A stretch of DNA of 64,000 nt, from the NCBI GenBank assembly GCA_017463615.1, contig JAFTOU010000020.1, forward strand, positions 1-64,000, in the 5' to 3' direction. The translations under genes and the position numbers were made by a program. The notes below the pieces were generated by a model. It saw nothing but the letters and a program-made list of their open reading frames with translations. It had not been told where the DNA came from and made no database searches. The stretch comes from Alistipes sp. (lineage in GTDB: Bacteria; Bacteroidota; Bacteroidia; Bacteroidales; Rikenellaceae). Shown here in pieces: positions 10,025 to 19,583 of the stretch; position 1 is the stretch's first letter, and every line of letters starts with the position of its first letter.

Positions 10025-10585
10025 CTAAAATTCCAACTCCACCTTAAAATATGCTGCGCCAGAGGCCTGAGCTGCGGCAAGACCTATCTCCGAGTCCTCA
10101 AAGATAACCGTCTCGGCAGCTGTTACGCCTGCAATCTCCATAGCCTTGAGGAAGCAGTCGGGTGCAGGCTTTGAGTGCACCACATCGTCGGACGAGAGTA
10201 TGCCATCCACCTGCTCGTAGATGCCAAGGTAGCGCATGGCGTTTGTGATATTTGAGAGGTGACCCGTAGAGACAATCATCGCCTTGCCACCCTTAGCGCG
10301 GAAGTCCTGCACGAAGTTCCACAGTGGCTCGTTGAGCGTAACCATATCAAAGTGGGTAGGGTATATCTCCACCTTGCGCTCGCGTATGCGACGCATCTGC
10401 ACGGGGTCGGTAATGCCTATGTCGGTCAGAAACTCTGGACAGCGCAGCCCGAAATACTTTGCGCGGTACTGCTCCATAGAGATTGTTATCCCCTCCTCCG
10501 CCAGCGCCTCAATGTAGGATGTGGCATTGGCACGACCGGTGTTTGCCACCGTGCCGTCAAAGTCCAAAAGTATAAGTTTTATCAT
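10025..10585 (-). CDS. HAD-superfamily phosphatase
   Basis: A 186-residue HAD hydrolase with motif I LLDFDGTVANT (D8, D10), motif II STGHLS, Lys in SKPAPDC and motif IV FEDSEIG near 162-168. The sequence is most like the beta-phosphoglucomutase/phosphoglycolate phosphatase subgroup. The substrate is unknown. It is smaller than the HAD protein at 4546-5196 and not obviously a recent duplicate of it. It sits 12 bp after the M23 peptidase gene. Confidence 0.85.
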   Translation of the reverse strand: MIKLILLDFDGTVANTGRANATSYIEALAEEGITISMEQYRAKYFGLRCPEFLTDIGITDPVQMRRIRERKVEIYPTHFDMVTLNEPLWNFVQDFRAKGGKAMIVSTGHLSNITNAMRYLGIYEQVDGILSSDDVVHSKPAPDCFLKAMEIAGVTAAETVIFEDSEIGLAAAQASGAAYFKVELEF

Positions 10586-10597
10586 AGTAACTCTTTT

Positions 10598-11515
10598 CTA
10601 ATCAAACGATTGCATACCCGACTGCGCCACGCGGAGAATACGCTGATACTCCTCGGGCGTAAGCTCCATAAAGAAGTAGTGCACCGGGTCTACACGCATA
10701 CCCTCGTACCTAACTTCGTAGTGGAGATGAGGCGAGAGCGAGAGTCCCGAGTTGCCCGACAGAGCGATAATATCCCCTCGGCGCACCTTCTCGCGACGCT
10801 TAACCTTAGCCTTCTGCAGGTGGCTGTAGGAGGTGGTGTATCCATTGCCGTGGTCTATAACAACGGTGATGCCCGATGTGGATGTCTTGCCCAGCACCTC
10901 CTTCACTACACCATCCGCCGTTGCGAAGATACTCTCCCCCTCGGGTATGGTGTAGTCCACGCCCTGATGCGACTGCAGGGTGCGGTAGAATGGGTGCATC
11001 AACATTCCGTAGCCCGCCGTCAGCAGCGAGAGCTGGTGGTTGATAACCGGCTGTATAGATGGTATGTTGTTGCTCTTGTCGCCCAATGCCTCTAAGTTGC
11101 TCTGCAGCTGGTTGTAGGTGTTCTCAAGCTCGGTGAGCCTCTGCTCCAGCATGTCGGTATTCGCCGTAAGGTCCTTAAGCATACGACCCTTTGTGCGCTC
11201 AAGTAGCTTCTCGTGCAGTGCCACGCGCTGCTGCTCATAGTCGGAGTTGAAGTCGTAAGGTGTTGATTCAAAGAGTATTCCGAAGATGTTGCGGTCGCGC
11301 TCAATAACATTGTTCACCACCATATTTAGCGAGTCGTAGCGGGCACTCAGAGCCTCATACTCCGCCCTCATACGGTCGGTAGAGTGGCGCAATTCATACT
11401 CGGCAGGGGTGTCAAAGAGCAGTGAGAATATGGTAAAATAGACCACCGCAGCACCAACCCAAGTGAGTAGTGTTGTGATAAATTTCGGTATTTTCGTTCC
11501 CCTCTTGCGTGCCAT
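10598..11515 (-). CDS. Membrane-anchored M23-family peptidoglycan peptidase or regulator
   Basis: Residues about 12-32 are a transmembrane segment, about 36-140 form a coiled coil, and the C-terminal M23 (LytM) domain carries HQGVDY, SYSHLQ and HLHYE, the zinc ligands of an active Gly-Gly-type or DD-endopeptidase fold. The likely role is trimming peptidoglycan cross-links or activating amidases. I chose the ATG at 11513-11515 (MARKRGTK), one base after the upstream stop. An alternative at 11530 would overlap. The adjacent gene has the same architecture, so the two look like an old tandem duplication. Confidence 0.88.
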   Translation of the reverse strand: MARKRGTKIPKFITTLLTWVGAAVVYFTIFSLLFDTPAEYELRHSTDRMRAEYEALSARYDSLNMVVNNVIERDRNIFGILFESTPYDFNSDYEQQRVALHEKLLERTKGRMLKDLTANTDMLEQRLTELENTYNQLQSNLEALGDKSNNIPSIQPVINHQLSLLTAGYGMLMHPFYRTLQSHQGVDYTIPEGESIFATADGVVKEVLGKTSTSGITVVIDHGNGYTTSYSHLQKAKVKRREKVRRGDIIALSGNSGLSLSPHLHYEVRYEGMRVDPVHYFFMELTPEEYQRILRVAQSGMQSFD

Positions 11516-11516
11516 A

Positions 11517-12464
11517 TTACTCAGTCTCAAGGTCGGTGTTAGTCTTCATCTTCTCCATCAGCTGCTTGTACTCCTCCGAGCTCATGTTGCGGTTAAAGTA
11601 GTTCACAGGGTTTACATTGCGCCCCATGTAGATAACCTCGTAGTGGAGGTGCGGACCCGTAGAGCCACCCGTAGAGCCTACCTCGCCAATTATCTGCCCG
11701 CGAGTTACTCGCTGACCCTCCTCCACAAGTATCTTGTTCAGATGGGCATAGCGGGTTTGATATCCAAACTCGTGGTTTAGCAGCACCTGCTGACCATATC
11801 CGCGACGACGCAGACCCTTGTCGGTCATCTGCACAATCGCATCACCCGTGGCATATACCGGCACTCCGCGCTTGCACGATAGGTCTACACCCTTGTGCAT
11901 CTTGCGGGTCTTGTATATCGGGTGCTGAGAGCGGATGCCGAAGGAGTAGAACCACTCTAACTGCGTGCGGTCAATCGGCCAAATGGCAGGTATGGCGAAG
12001 GACATACGCTCCTTGTTTTTCGCCAGAATCTGTAGCTGGTCAAGCGATAGGGAGGTGGCGTAGGTCTTCTTTGCTAACGCATCAAGGCTCTTCCACGAGG
12101 ATGTCATCAGCGACGAATATTGGTCGCCCTGCAACGCCTCGTACTTACTCTCTGGATAGGGGTCGTAGATACCCTCAATGGCGAGCGTGTCGGTAGAGAA
12201 AAGTGCGCGGTAGACATATGTGTCGCGATGGTGAATCTCGTCAATCTTGCTCTCCAGCGTGCGAATCCTGTCCTGTAGGATGTTGTACTTTAGTACAAGC
12301 TCGCGATTTTGGTTGTCTATAGAGAACAATTTTGGGGTGTAGAAGCAGTATGAAATCAGCAGGTTGAGCAGCGATATTACGATAAATCCGAGTAGCAGCT
12401 TGCGCAGCAGGGGATACCTGCCGATGCGAACTTTGCCCTTGGAGGAGGTGTTATCTACGCTCAT
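11517..12464 (-). CDS. Membrane-anchored M23-family peptidase (tandem paralogue)
   Basis: Same plan as the downstream gene: a transmembrane helix at about 25-45, coiled coil about 50-90 and 115-150, and an M23 domain with HKGVDL, RYAHLN and PHLHYE. Zinc ligands are intact. It is 315 residues long. It acts in the periplasm on peptidoglycan or as an activator of other hydrolases. First gene of the operon M23-M23-HAD-tsaE, with a well-placed promoter 40 bp upstream that overlaps the alaS promoter region. Confidence 0.88.
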   Translation of the reverse strand: MSVDNTSSKGKVRIGRYPLLRKLLLGFIVISLLNLLISYCFYTPKLFSIDNQNRELVLKYNILQDRIRTLESKIDEIHHRDTYVYRALFSTDTLAIEGIYDPYPESKYEALQGDQYSSLMTSSWKSLDALAKKTYATSLSLDQLQILAKNKERMSFAIPAIWPIDRTQLEWFYSFGIRSQHPIYKTRKMHKGVDLSCKRGVPVYATGDAIVQMTDKGLRRRGYGQQVLLNHEFGYQTRYAHLNKILVEEGQRVTRGQIIGEVGSTGGSTGPHLHYEVIYMGRNVNPVNYFNRNMSSEEYKQLMEKMKTNTDLETE

Positions 12465-12502
12465 AATCGCTGTAAAGTTTAATTTTCTTATAAATATAGG
12501 TG

Positions 12503-12533
12503 CAAAAATAGAAAAAATACACTAATTTTGCAA
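12503..12533 (-). promoter_or_regulatory. Promoter of the M23 operon
   Basis: On the minus strand TTG (12531-12533), a 20-bp spacer and TATTTTTG (12503-12510) fit the consensus well. Confidence 0.7.
12523..12530 (+). promoter_or_regulatory. Possible -7 box for alaS
   Basis: TAATTTTG matches TAnnTTTG and lies within the spacer of the divergent M23 promoter. No -33 box is evident. If used, alaS has an approximately 250-nt leader containing the palindrome at 12591-12785. Confidence 0.4.
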
Positions 12534-12539
12534 CCTGTA

Positions 12540-12788
12540 TCGGCGAAACTTCCCCGCCGACTTAGAAAACGATATAAAAGCAAACTTATTATAGGTAGGT
12601 TCTATAAATTAGGGCGAGGTGATTTTGGAGGTTATTTTGAGCAGGTTTTTCTGCTCTTTAGAAGGCGCAATAGCCTATTGTAACTGAGAAAAGCAGGAAA
12701 AGATGCCAAAATAAACCCAAAAGCGACCGCAATAGAATCTACTCAAAAGCGAAAATAATTTACTAATTTATAGAACATACCTACTTGT
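12540..12788 (+). repeat. Long imperfect palindrome in the alaS leader
   Basis: First a small hairpin, CGGCG...CGCCG (about 12540-12558). Then a palindrome runs from TAGGTAGGTTCTATAAATTAG (about 12592-12612) to CTAATTTATAGAACATACCTA (about 12761-12781). Inside, GGTTATTTTG pairs with CAAAATAAACC, GAGCAG-GTTTTT-CTGCTC forms a side hairpin, and CAATAG/CTATTG pairs at the tip (12668-12680). There is no gene and no T-box signature. It may be a small non-autonomous mobile element or a structured leader. Confidence 0.65.
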
Positions 12789-15398
12789 ATGGAATCAAAC
12801 AAAATTCGTCAAGCATTTTTGGACTTCTTTGCTGCTAAGGAGCACGAGATTGTTCCATCTGCACCGATGGTCGTAAAGAACGACCCAACCCTGATGTTTA
12901 CCAACGCAGGAATGAACCAGTTTAAGGATATCTTCCTCGGCAATGCCCCTCGTCGTACTCCGCGTGCGGCTGACTCGCAGAAGTGTCTGCGCGTGTCGGG
13001 TAAGCACAACGACCTGGAGGAGGTAGGACACGATACCTACCACCACACAATGTTTGAGATGTTGGGTAACTGGTCGTTTGGCGACTACTTCAAGAAGGAG
13101 GCTATCAGCTGGGCTTGGGAGCTTCTGACCGAGGTATATGGCCTTGATAAGTCGCGTATGTACGCAACCGTATTTGAGGGCTCAGAGTCCGACGGCGTAC
13201 CTTTTGATCAGGAGGCTTACGACTACTGGAAGCAGTATCTGCCAGAGGACCACATCATCCGCGGTAATAAGCACGATAACTTCTGGGAGATGGGCGAGAC
13301 TGGCCCTTGCGGTCCTTGTAGCGAGATTCACTACGACCTGCGCGATGAGGCTGAGGTTGCAAAGGTCTCTGGTCGTGAGATGGTAAATACTGGTCACCCA
13401 CAGGTTATTGAGATTTGGAACCTTGTGTTTATGCAGTTCAACCGCAAGGCAAATGGCTCTCTTGAGAGCTTGCCTGCAAAGCATGTAGATACAGGTATGG
13501 GCTTTGAGCGTCTGTGTATGATTATGCAGGGCAAGAAGTCTAACTACGATACCGATGTCTTCCAGCCAACTATTGCCGTAATCTCTCAGATGTCTGGCAA
13601 GAAGTACGGCGAGGACGAGAAGGTGGATGTGGCTATGCGCGTTATCGCTGACCACCTCCGCGCTATCGCATTCTCTATTGCTGACGGTCAGCTGCCTTCA
13701 AATGTTAAGGCTGGCTATGTTATCCGCCGCATCCTCCGCCGTGCAGTGCGCTATGGCTACACATACTTAGGCTTTAACGCTCCATTTATCTGCCGCCTGG
13801 TAGCTACTCTCGTAGAGCAGATGGGCTCTCAGTACCCAGAGCTTAAGGCTCAGCAGGCACTTGTAGAGAAGGTTATTGAGGAGGAGGAGGCTTCATTCCT
13901 CCGCACTCTGGCTACAGGTATCAACCTGCTGGAGGGCGTTATCCGCAACCTCAAGGGTGGCAAGATTTCTGGTAAGGATGCCTTTGTGCTCTACGATACC
14001 TACGGTTTCCCTATCGACCTTACCGAGCTTATCGCTTCGGAGCAGGGTGTAGAGGTAGACCTCGCTGAGTTTGAGCAGCAGCTCGCCGCTCAGAAGGAGC
14101 GCTCTCGTAACGCTGCACAGCAGGATGTAGACGACTGGCAGGAGTTTGTAGAGGTTAAGCAGAGCGAGTTTGTCGGCTACGATACTCTTGAGTGCGATGT
14201 TCGCATTGCTCGCGTGCGTAAGGTGCAGAGCAAGGGCAAGACCACATACCAGATGGTCTTTGACCGCACCCCATTCTATGGCAACTCTGGTGGTCAGGTG
14301 GGTGACACAGGTTATATTGAGAGTGCAAACGAGAAGATTGCTATCGTTGCAACCGAGAAGGAGAATGGCCTTACTATCCACATTACAACCACACTCCCTC
14401 AGAATATGGAGACAACCTTCCACGCTGTTGTAGATGCAGCTAAGCGTCAGAATGCAGCCAATAACCACACCGCAACTCACCTTCTCCACGCTGCACTGCG
14501 TAAGGTGCTGGGCGACCATGTGGAGCAGAAGGGCTCTATGGTATCTCCAGAGTCTCTGCGCTTTGACTTCTCACACTTCCAGAAGGTTACTCCAGAGCAG
14601 CTGCGCGAGGTTGAGCGCCTTGTAAACCGCGCTGTTCGTGCTAACGACCCACTGGTAGAGAAGCGCGATGCTACTCAGGAGGAGGCTAAGGCCGCAGGTG
14701 CAATGATGCTCTTCGGCGAGAAGTATGGCGATAAGGTTCGTATGGTTCGCTTCGGTGACTCTGTAGAGCTTTGTGGTGGTACTCACACCTCTGCTACCGG
14801 TAATATCGGCTTTGTGAAGATTGTCTCTGAGAGCGCAATCTCTGCAGGTGTTCGCCGTATTGAGGCTGTTACGGGCGAGAATGCCGAGAAGCTGCTCTAT
14901 GCTGCTGAGGATACTATCCACGCAGCTGCTGAGACTCTGGGCAACCCTAAGGTTGTAGATGCTGTTCGCCGTCTTGTAGAGAGCAACGAGGCCCTCAATA
15001 AGGAGCTTGAGGCTGTGCGTAAGGAGCAGGTTGCATTCCTCGCAGAGGGTATTCTGGCAAATGCGCCTGAGACCGACGGCTATACCGTTATCGCTCGTCA
15101 GCTGCCACGCAATACAGAGTTCCTCAAGGATTTGGCTTACTATTTGCGTGCAAAGCGTGATAATCTGGTGCTTGTCCTCGGCTCTGATATGGGCGGCAAG
15201 GCTACGCTGATGGTTATGCTCGGCGACGCTGTTGTTGCTAAGGGCGTAGATGCAGGCGCTACAGTTCGCGAGGCTGCAAAGCTGATGAATGGCGGCGGTG
15301 GCGGTCAGAAGTTCTTTGCTACTGCGGGTGGTAAGAACCCAGATGGACTCCAGAGTGCTATTGATAAAGCCGTGGAGTTGATAAATGGTAAATTATAA
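12789..15398 (+). CDS. alaS: Alanine--tRNA ligase
   Basis: Charges tRNA-Ala and edits mischarged Ser/Gly. A class II catalytic domain sits at the N-terminus ([35 protein letters not shown]). The editing domain has [16 protein letters not shown] and the zinc motif [10 protein letters not shown]. The C-terminal C-Ala domain ends in [14 protein letters not shown], which is typical of AlaRS. It is 869 residues long, normal for the family. gpmI follows after 14 bp and is probably co-transcribed. Confidence 0.98.
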   Translation: MESNKIRQAFLDFFAAKEHEIVPSAPMVVKNDPTLMFTNAGMNQFKDIFLGNAPRRTPRAADSQKCLRVSGKHNDLEEVGHDTYHHTMFEMLGNWSFGDYFKKEAISWAWELLTEVYGLDKSRMYATVFEGSESDGVPFDQEAYDYWKQYLPEDHIIRGNKHDNFWEMGETGPCGPCSEIHYDLRDEAEVAKVSGREMVNTGHPQVIEIWNLVFMQFNRKANGSLESLPAKHVDTGMGFERLCMIMQGKKSNYDTDVFQPTIAVISQMSGKKYGEDEKVDVAMRVIADHLRAIAFSIADGQLPSNVKAGYVIRRILRRAVRYGYTYLGFNAPFICRLVATLVEQMGSQYPELKAQQALVEKVIEEEEASFLRTLATGINLLEGVIRNLKGGKISGKDAFVLYDTYGFPIDLTELIASEQGVEVDLAEFEQQLAAQKERSRNAAQQDVDDWQEFVEVKQSEFVGYDTLECDVRIARVRKVQSKGKTTYQMVFDRTPFYGNSGGQVGDTGYIESANEKIAIVATEKENGLTIHITTTLPQNMETTFHAVVDAAKRQNAANNHTATHLLHAALRKVLGDHVEQKGSMVSPESLRFDFSHFQKVTPEQLREVERLVNRAVRANDPLVEKRDATQEEAKAAGAMMLFGEKYGDKVRMVRFGDSVELCGGTHTSATGNIGFVKIVSESAISAGVRRIEAVTGENAEKLLYAAEDTIHAAAETLGNPKVVDAVRRLVESNEALNKELEAVRKEQVAFLAEGILANAPETDGYTVIARQLPRNTEFLKDLAYYLRAKRDNLVLVLGSDMGGKATLMVMLGDAVVAKGVDAGATVREAAKLMNGGGGGQKFFATAGGKNPDGLQSAIDKAVELINGKL

Positions 15399-15412
15399 CA
15401 TATAAAAAAGAT

Positions 15413-16939
15413 ATGGCAAACAAAGTATTACTGATGATTCTTGACGGATGGGGAATAGGTAACCACACCAAGTCTGATGCTATCTACTCAACCAATCCGC
15501 AGTTTATTAACAACCTTACAGCGGCGTATCCACACGCGCAGCTGCGTACCGATGGCGAGAATGTAGGTCTGCCAGAGGGTCAGATGGGTAACTCTGAGGT
15601 GGGTCACCTCAATATCGGTGCAGGTCGTGTTGTATATCAGGACCTTGTAAAGATTAACCGCGCATGCCGCGACAACTCAATTCTCAATAACCCAGAGGTT
15701 GTTGCTGCATTTGAGTACGCTAAGGCAAATGGTGTGAATGTCCACTTTATGGGTCTTACCTCTGACGGTGGTGTTCACTCTTCACTTGACCACCTCTTCA
15801 AGCTCTGCGACATCAGCAAGCACTACGGCATTGAGAACACCTACATCCACTGCTTTATGGATGGTCGTGATACCGACCCTAAGAGCGGTAAGGGCTTTAT
15901 TGAGGCTCTGGAGAACCACCTCAAGGGCTCTGCAGGTACTATCGCATCTATCATCGGTCGCTACTATGCAATGGACCGCGATAAGCGTTGGGAGCGTGTA
16001 AAGGTTGCTTACGACCAGCTCGTTGAGGGCGTGGGCGAGAAGGCTACCGATATGGTTGCAGCTATGCAGCACTCTTACGACGAGGGCGTTACCGACGAGT
16101 TCATCCTTCCTATCGTTCGCGTAGATGAGAATGGTAACGCTGTGGGCACTATCAAGCCTAACGATATGGTTATCTTCTTCAACTACCGTAACGACCGCGC
16201 TCGCGAGATTACCGTAGCGCTCACTCAGCAGGATATGCCAGAGCAGGGTATGCACACAATGCCGCTCTACTACTGCTGTATGACCCCATATGACGCTTCG
16301 TTCACTGGTCTGCATATCCTCTTTGATAAGGAGAATGTAAACAATACTATCGGCGAGGTTGTATCAAATCTGGGTCTGTCACAGCTCCGCATCGCTGAGA
16401 CTGAGAAGTATGCCCATGTGACATTCTTCCTCAATGGTGGTCGCGAGGCTGAGTTTGCAAACGAGGACCGTATCCTTGTCGCTTCGCCAAAGGTTGCTAC
16501 CTACGACCTGCAGCCAGAGATGAGCGCTTACGAGGTTGCCGATAAGCTCGTAGGTGCACTGGACTCTCAGAAGTACGACTTCATCTGCCTTAACTTCGCA
16601 AATGGCGATATGGTTGGCCACACTGGTATCTACGAGGCTATTGAGAAGGCTGTGAAGGCTGTTGATAGCTGCGTGGAGAAGGTCGTTACTGCCGCTAAGG
16701 CAAATGGCTATGAGGTTGTTATGATTGCCGACCACGGTAATGCCGATAACGCAATCAACCCTGACGGCACTCCAAATACCGCACACTCACTCAACCCAGT
16801 ACCAGTCGTTGTCGTTTCAGACCGCGTTGCAAAGGTTGAGGATGGCATCCTCGCCGATGTTGCTCCAACCGTCCTGACCCTTATGGGCGTTGAGCAGCCA
16901 GCCGAGATGACCGGCCACTCCCTGGTTGAGCTTAAGTAG
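15413..16939 (+). CDS. gpmI: 2,3-bisphosphoglycerate-independent phosphoglycerate mutase
   Basis: Interconverts 3- and 2-phosphoglycerate in glycolysis and gluconeogenesis. Mn-dependent alkaline-phosphatase-fold enzyme of 508 residues. The first metal site is at the N-terminus (LMILDGWG), the phosphoserine nucleophile is in [16 protein letters not shown], and the C-terminal metal ligands are in GDMVGHTG and IADHGNADN. It follows alaS closely and ends in an elaborate hairpin array that includes a strong terminator. Confidence 0.98.
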   Translation: MANKVLLMILDGWGIGNHTKSDAIYSTNPQFINNLTAAYPHAQLRTDGENVGLPEGQMGNSEVGHLNIGAGRVVYQDLVKINRACRDNSILNNPEVVAAFEYAKANGVNVHFMGLTSDGGVHSSLDHLFKLCDISKHYGIENTYIHCFMDGRDTDPKSGKGFIEALENHLKGSAGTIASIIGRYYAMDRDKRWERVKVAYDQLVEGVGEKATDMVAAMQHSYDEGVTDEFILPIVRVDENGNAVGTIKPNDMVIFFNYRNDRAREITVALTQQDMPEQGMHTMPLYYCCMTPYDASFTGLHILFDKENVNNTIGEVVSNLGLSQLRIAETEKYAHVTFFLNGGREAEFANEDRILVASPKVATYDLQPEMSAYEVADKLVGALDSQKYDFICLNFANGDMVGHTGIYEAIEKAVKAVDSCVEKVVTAAKANGYEVVMIADHGNADNAINPDGTPNTAHSLNPVPVVVVSDRVAKVEDGILADVAPTVLTLMGVEQPAEMTGHSLVELK

Positions 16940-16953
16940 GTCTAAGACAGTTA

Positions 16954-17068
16954 TACTCAACTTTCAGACAGCATAGCTGTTGATGTAAAAAGAGCCTTGA
17001 CTTTGCAAGTAAACTTGCAGTCAGGCTCTTTTTACATCACCTCCTACGGAGGCTCTTAAAGTTGAGTA
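16954..17068 (+). terminator. Cloverleaf-like terminator structure after gpmI
   Basis: Outer arms TACTCAACTTT (16954-16964) and AAAGTTGAGTA (17058-17068) pair perfectly. Enclosed are three hairpins: ACAGC-ATA-GCTGT (16968-16980); a long stem whose base pairs GATGTAAAAAGAGCC (16982-16996) with GGCTCTTTTTACATC (17024-17038); and CCTCC-TAC-GGAGG (17040-17052). The middle one, with a T run on its 3' arm, can serve as an intrinsic terminator. The three-armed layout is unusual for a plain terminator. Confidence 0.75.
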
Positions 17069-17230
17069 GAGTAGCCGCCATACTAAACTATAAAAAATAT
17101 TGACATTCCCCCTAAATCCCCCTTTAATCCGCCTAAAGGCGGCTTTTCCTCCTCGCGGCTCGGCATAGTGAGCAAGCTCCCTCTGCTCTCGCTCCGCAGC
17201 GTCGGTTGGCAAAGGGGGACTTTGTCACAA
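17069..17230 (-). repeat. Reversed module C copy framed by CCCCCTTT/AAAGGGGG
   Basis: Positions 17147-17210 are the reverse complement of the module C block found at 9477 and 34602. It is framed by CCCCCTTT (about 17119-17126) and AAAGGGGG (about 17211-17218), and next to it CCGCCTAAAGGCGG forms a hairpin. No supported gene: the short open frame across it lacks coding character and spans repeat DNA. Confidence 0.6.
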
Positions 17231-17232
17231 AA

Positions 17233-17362
17233 AACGGTCAGAAAAATCTGACCGTTCTTGTTCCGGGTGCGCGAATATCGGACGGCACCTGGCTAACGCA
17301 GTGCAATGCTACGCAGTACAGGTGCAAAAAAAGAGAGCTCGGAAATGGTTATCCGAACTCTT
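17233..17362 (-). terminator. Two tandem terminators ending the lptD-yhcH operon
   Basis: Reading the minus strand, the first hairpin, GAGTTCGGA/TCCGAGCTC (17335-17360), lies 8 bp after the yhcH stop and is followed by TCTTTTTTT. The second, AACGGTCAGA/TCTGACCGTT (17233-17256), is followed by TTTTTTG. Between them GCACCTG/CAGGTGC (about 17285-17325) forms another stem. Confidence 0.75.
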
Positions 17363-17368
17363 ACTTTC

Positions 17369-17821
17369 TTACTTCAAAATCTTGAAGATCATCTTTTTGA
17401 TTTTGCCGGTGCCGAGCATCGGTGCGTGCGCATCCTCTGGATAGAGGATAGAGAACTGACCCTCGCGCATGGTGTAGAACACCTGTGGCTCGTCGGTATA
17501 GAACTGCACATCCTTCTCGGTGTTGAACTCGCCCTTAGCCTTCTTGCAATCCTTTCGCTCAGACCAGCCGAACTCCTCCTTAGTAGCGCCGCCGATGATT
17601 ACCTGGATGTCGATATACTTATCGTGCACCTCCAGCAGTGCCTCGTAGCGAGGCTTGAGGTCTACCTCCATAACATTTACAAATACCTCGTCGTCAATAA
17701 TGTCGTGTCTGCCGACAGAGATGGTCTTTGGGTTGCACTGTGCAAGGAAGTCAAAAGCCGCCTTGAATTGTGGGTTGAGAGCGTAGTACTGCTCTGCATT
17801 CTTGATAGAATCTAAAATCAT
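17369..17821 (-). CDS. YhcH/YjgK/YiaL family protein (DUF386)
   Basis: A small (150-residue) cupin-like protein of the DUF386 family. Relatives are linked to sialic acid or N-glycolylneuraminate handling (YhcH/NanQ) or act as a beta-galactosidase accessory subunit. KYIDIQVIIGG, FYTDEPQVF and FSILYPEDAHAPML hold conserved family segments, including the D/H ligands. No sialic acid genes are nearby; it is instead the last gene of a chaperone and repair operon, 15 bp after the EEP-domain gene. Its function here is unknown. Confidence 0.88.
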   Translation of the reverse strand: MILDSIKNAEQYYALNPQFKAAFDFLAQCNPKTISVGRHDIIDDEVFVNVMEVDLKPRYEALLEVHDKYIDIQVIIGGATKEEFGWSERKDCKKAKGEFNTEKDVQFYTDEPQVFYTMREGQFSILYPEDAHAPMLGTGKIKKMIFKILK

Positions 17822-17836
17822 AGTAGTAGTGTTTTG

Positions 17837-18970
17837 TTATTTATTTTCTCTATTTACTCTAAGTCTGGAGATTACAGGGTAGTGGTCAGAGCGGTCCATG
17901 GTGTAGTCCACCTCGTACGAGAGTACATCAATGCCCTCCGAAACCAGTATGTAATCTATCGGTAGCAGCTTGAAGAAGCCTCTGAATGTATATCTATATC
18001 CCGAGCCTGCAGCCCTAAATGTGTCGGTCAGCTGCTTGGCTATGGTGCGATAGCTGTAGGAGAGTGGCACATCGTTGAAATCTCCGCAGACAACCACCTT
18101 CATCGGGTGCGAGGCAGCGACAAACTCGCTCACCTTGCGCGCCTGAGCACTGCGGAAGTTGTTGTTCTCCACCAGCTTGTCGGTAATGGTGCGAATCTTC
18201 ATCTTGCGGGCGCTATCCAGCACATACTGATGCTCCTCCACAAAGTCTATATCCTGCTGAGTGATGGTCGTAGACTTGAGGTGCAGGTTTATCACGCGCA
18301 GGGTATCCTTGTTGCAGAGAATATCCGCCCAGATGGCATTAAAGCGTGGCAGGGAGTCAATAAGTCCCTGGCGCAGGATGGTCTGGTTGGTAAATATCTC
18401 GCACGAGAAGTCTGCATTGCCCGAGGCTGTGGTGTTGTATGGCAACTTTTTGCCCAAGCTCTTCCATACCCCGCCATTGTCGGACTTGTACTCCTGCAGG
18501 CAGACAATATGCGGACGATGCAGGGCAAGGGTGTCTACAATTGCTTGCTCGTTGAGGTTGCAGATGTTGTAGCTCACAACCTTGATGTTGTCGGGGTAGA
18601 TAACCGACGCCTGCTGCTTGAAGTAGATGTTGTAGTACTTACCCACCGCAAAGCTACCTATAAGCACAAATACAAGGCTTACAAATGTCAGCGACCACTT
18701 CCAGCGGATAATCCAGTAGAAGAGCACGCAGAGCGATACTATATATATAATAGGTGCAGCGAGCACAACGGTAGAGAGTACCCCCAGACGCGCTGGCTCA
18801 ACACTCGGCGTTACAACACACACAATCGTCGCAACGGCAGCCGCAAAGAGTACGGCAATCATCACCACATCCAGAATAAAGAGCATCAAGGAGAGACTAA
18901 ATCGTCTCTTCTTGTTGCCAACTTTACCTTTGCGATAATCGCTGTATATATGTCCGTTCGTGCGTGCCAT
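17837..18970 (-). CDS. Membrane-anchored endonuclease/exonuclease/phosphatase family protein
   Basis: Residues about 30-120 contain three hydrophobic segments. The rest is an EEP (DNase I-like) domain: VVSYNICNLNE, IVCLQEY, VINLHLKS, VVCGDFNDVP, DYILVSEG and SDHYPVIS are the six catalytic blocks, all with expected residues. It is 377 residues long. The active domain should face the periplasm if the last membrane helix exits outward. The substrate could be a nucleic acid, a phospholipid or a sugar phosphate and cannot be decided. It lies 1 bp after the rhomboid gene. Confidence 0.85.
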   Translation of the reverse strand: MARTNGHIYSDYRKGKVGNKKRRFSLSLMLFILDVVMIAVLFAAAVATIVCVVTPSVEPARLGVLSTVVLAAPIIYIVSLCVLFYWIIRWKWSLTFVSLVFVLIGSFAVGKYYNIYFKQQASVIYPDNIKVVSYNICNLNEQAIVDTLALHRPHIVCLQEYKSDNGGVWKSLGKKLPYNTTASGNADFSCEIFTNQTILRQGLIDSLPRFNAIWADILCNKDTLRVINLHLKSTTITQQDIDFVEEHQYVLDSARKMKIRTITDKLVENNNFRSAQARKVSEFVAASHPMKVVVCGDFNDVPLSYSYRTIAKQLTDTFRAAGSGYRYTFRGFFKLLPIDYILVSEGIDVLSYEVDYTMDRSDHYPVISRLRVNRENK

Positions 18971-18971
18971 A

Positions 18972-19580
18972 TTAGAAGTATATTATACGCTTATTTTTCC
19001 AGTAGTAGAGTAATGCCCAGCCCCAGAGCATACCGCCCACATGGGCAAAGTGAGCCACGCCGTCGTTTGGACCCCAGCCCTGCACAATCTCAAGGATGAT
19101 ATAACCGATAACGAACCACTTAGCCTTTATCGGCATAGGGATAGGGAATACAAATATCTCATTGTTTGGGTGCATAACACCGAAGGCCATCAGCAGACCC
19201 ATCGTAGCACCCGATGCGCCGAGCATAGTAAATCCAGCCTCGCCAAATGCCCACGCAACAAGCATCTGGAACAGCGCTGCGCCAATACCGCATACGAAGT
19301 AGTAGGTCAGAAAGCGCTTTGTCCCCAGCTCGTACTCCAGCGTGCGACCGAACATCCAGAGTGCAAACATATTGAAGAACAGGTGGCTGAAGCTACCGTG
19401 CAGGAACATATAGCTGACAAACTGGTATGGCTGGAAGTTCGGAGAGCCAATCCAGAATAGCTGACCGTATGTGCCCAGGAAGCCATTTACCTGCGGGATG
19501 AGGTATGTTGCTAAAAAGAGTAGGCAGTTTGCAATAATGAGATTCTTTACTGCCGGTGGTGTCTTAAAATATGGATTCAT
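18972..19580 (-). CDS. Rhomboid-family intramembrane serine protease
   Basis: Polytopic membrane protein of 202 residues with about six helices. The catalytic dyad is visible as S123 in GASGAT and H180 in AHFAHVGG. HGSFSHLFFNMFALW (61-75) supplies the conserved His and the oxyanion Asn70. The family cleaves transmembrane substrates within the membrane. The substrates are unknown. It starts 3 bp after the mutL stop and is followed 1 bp later by the EEP gene. Confidence 0.93.
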   Translation of the reverse strand: MNPYFKTPPAVKNLIIANCLLFLATYLIPQVNGFLGTYGQLFWIGSPNFQPYQFVSYMFLHGSFSHLFFNMFALWMFGRTLEYELGTKRFLTYYFVCGIGAALFQMLVAWAFGEAGFTMLGASGATMGLLMAFGVMHPNNEIFVFPIPMPIKAKWFVIGYIILEIVQGWGPNDGVAHFAHVGGMLWGWALLYYWKNKRIIYF

Positions 19581-19583
19581 TGT

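Noticed and set aside
12540..12788. T-box riboswitch for alaS
   Set aside because: No AGGGTGG-type T-box sequence, no specifier-loop layout, and T-boxes are not expected in this phylum.
17021..17212. Short minus-strand frame across the gap after gpmI
   Set aside because: It runs through the terminator and repeat module C; its sequence is that of a repeat, not a conserved protein.
17260..17330. Possible tRNA between GCACCTG/CAGGTGC arms
   Set aside because: No D-loop, anticodon or TPsiC-loop consensus; only a single good stem.
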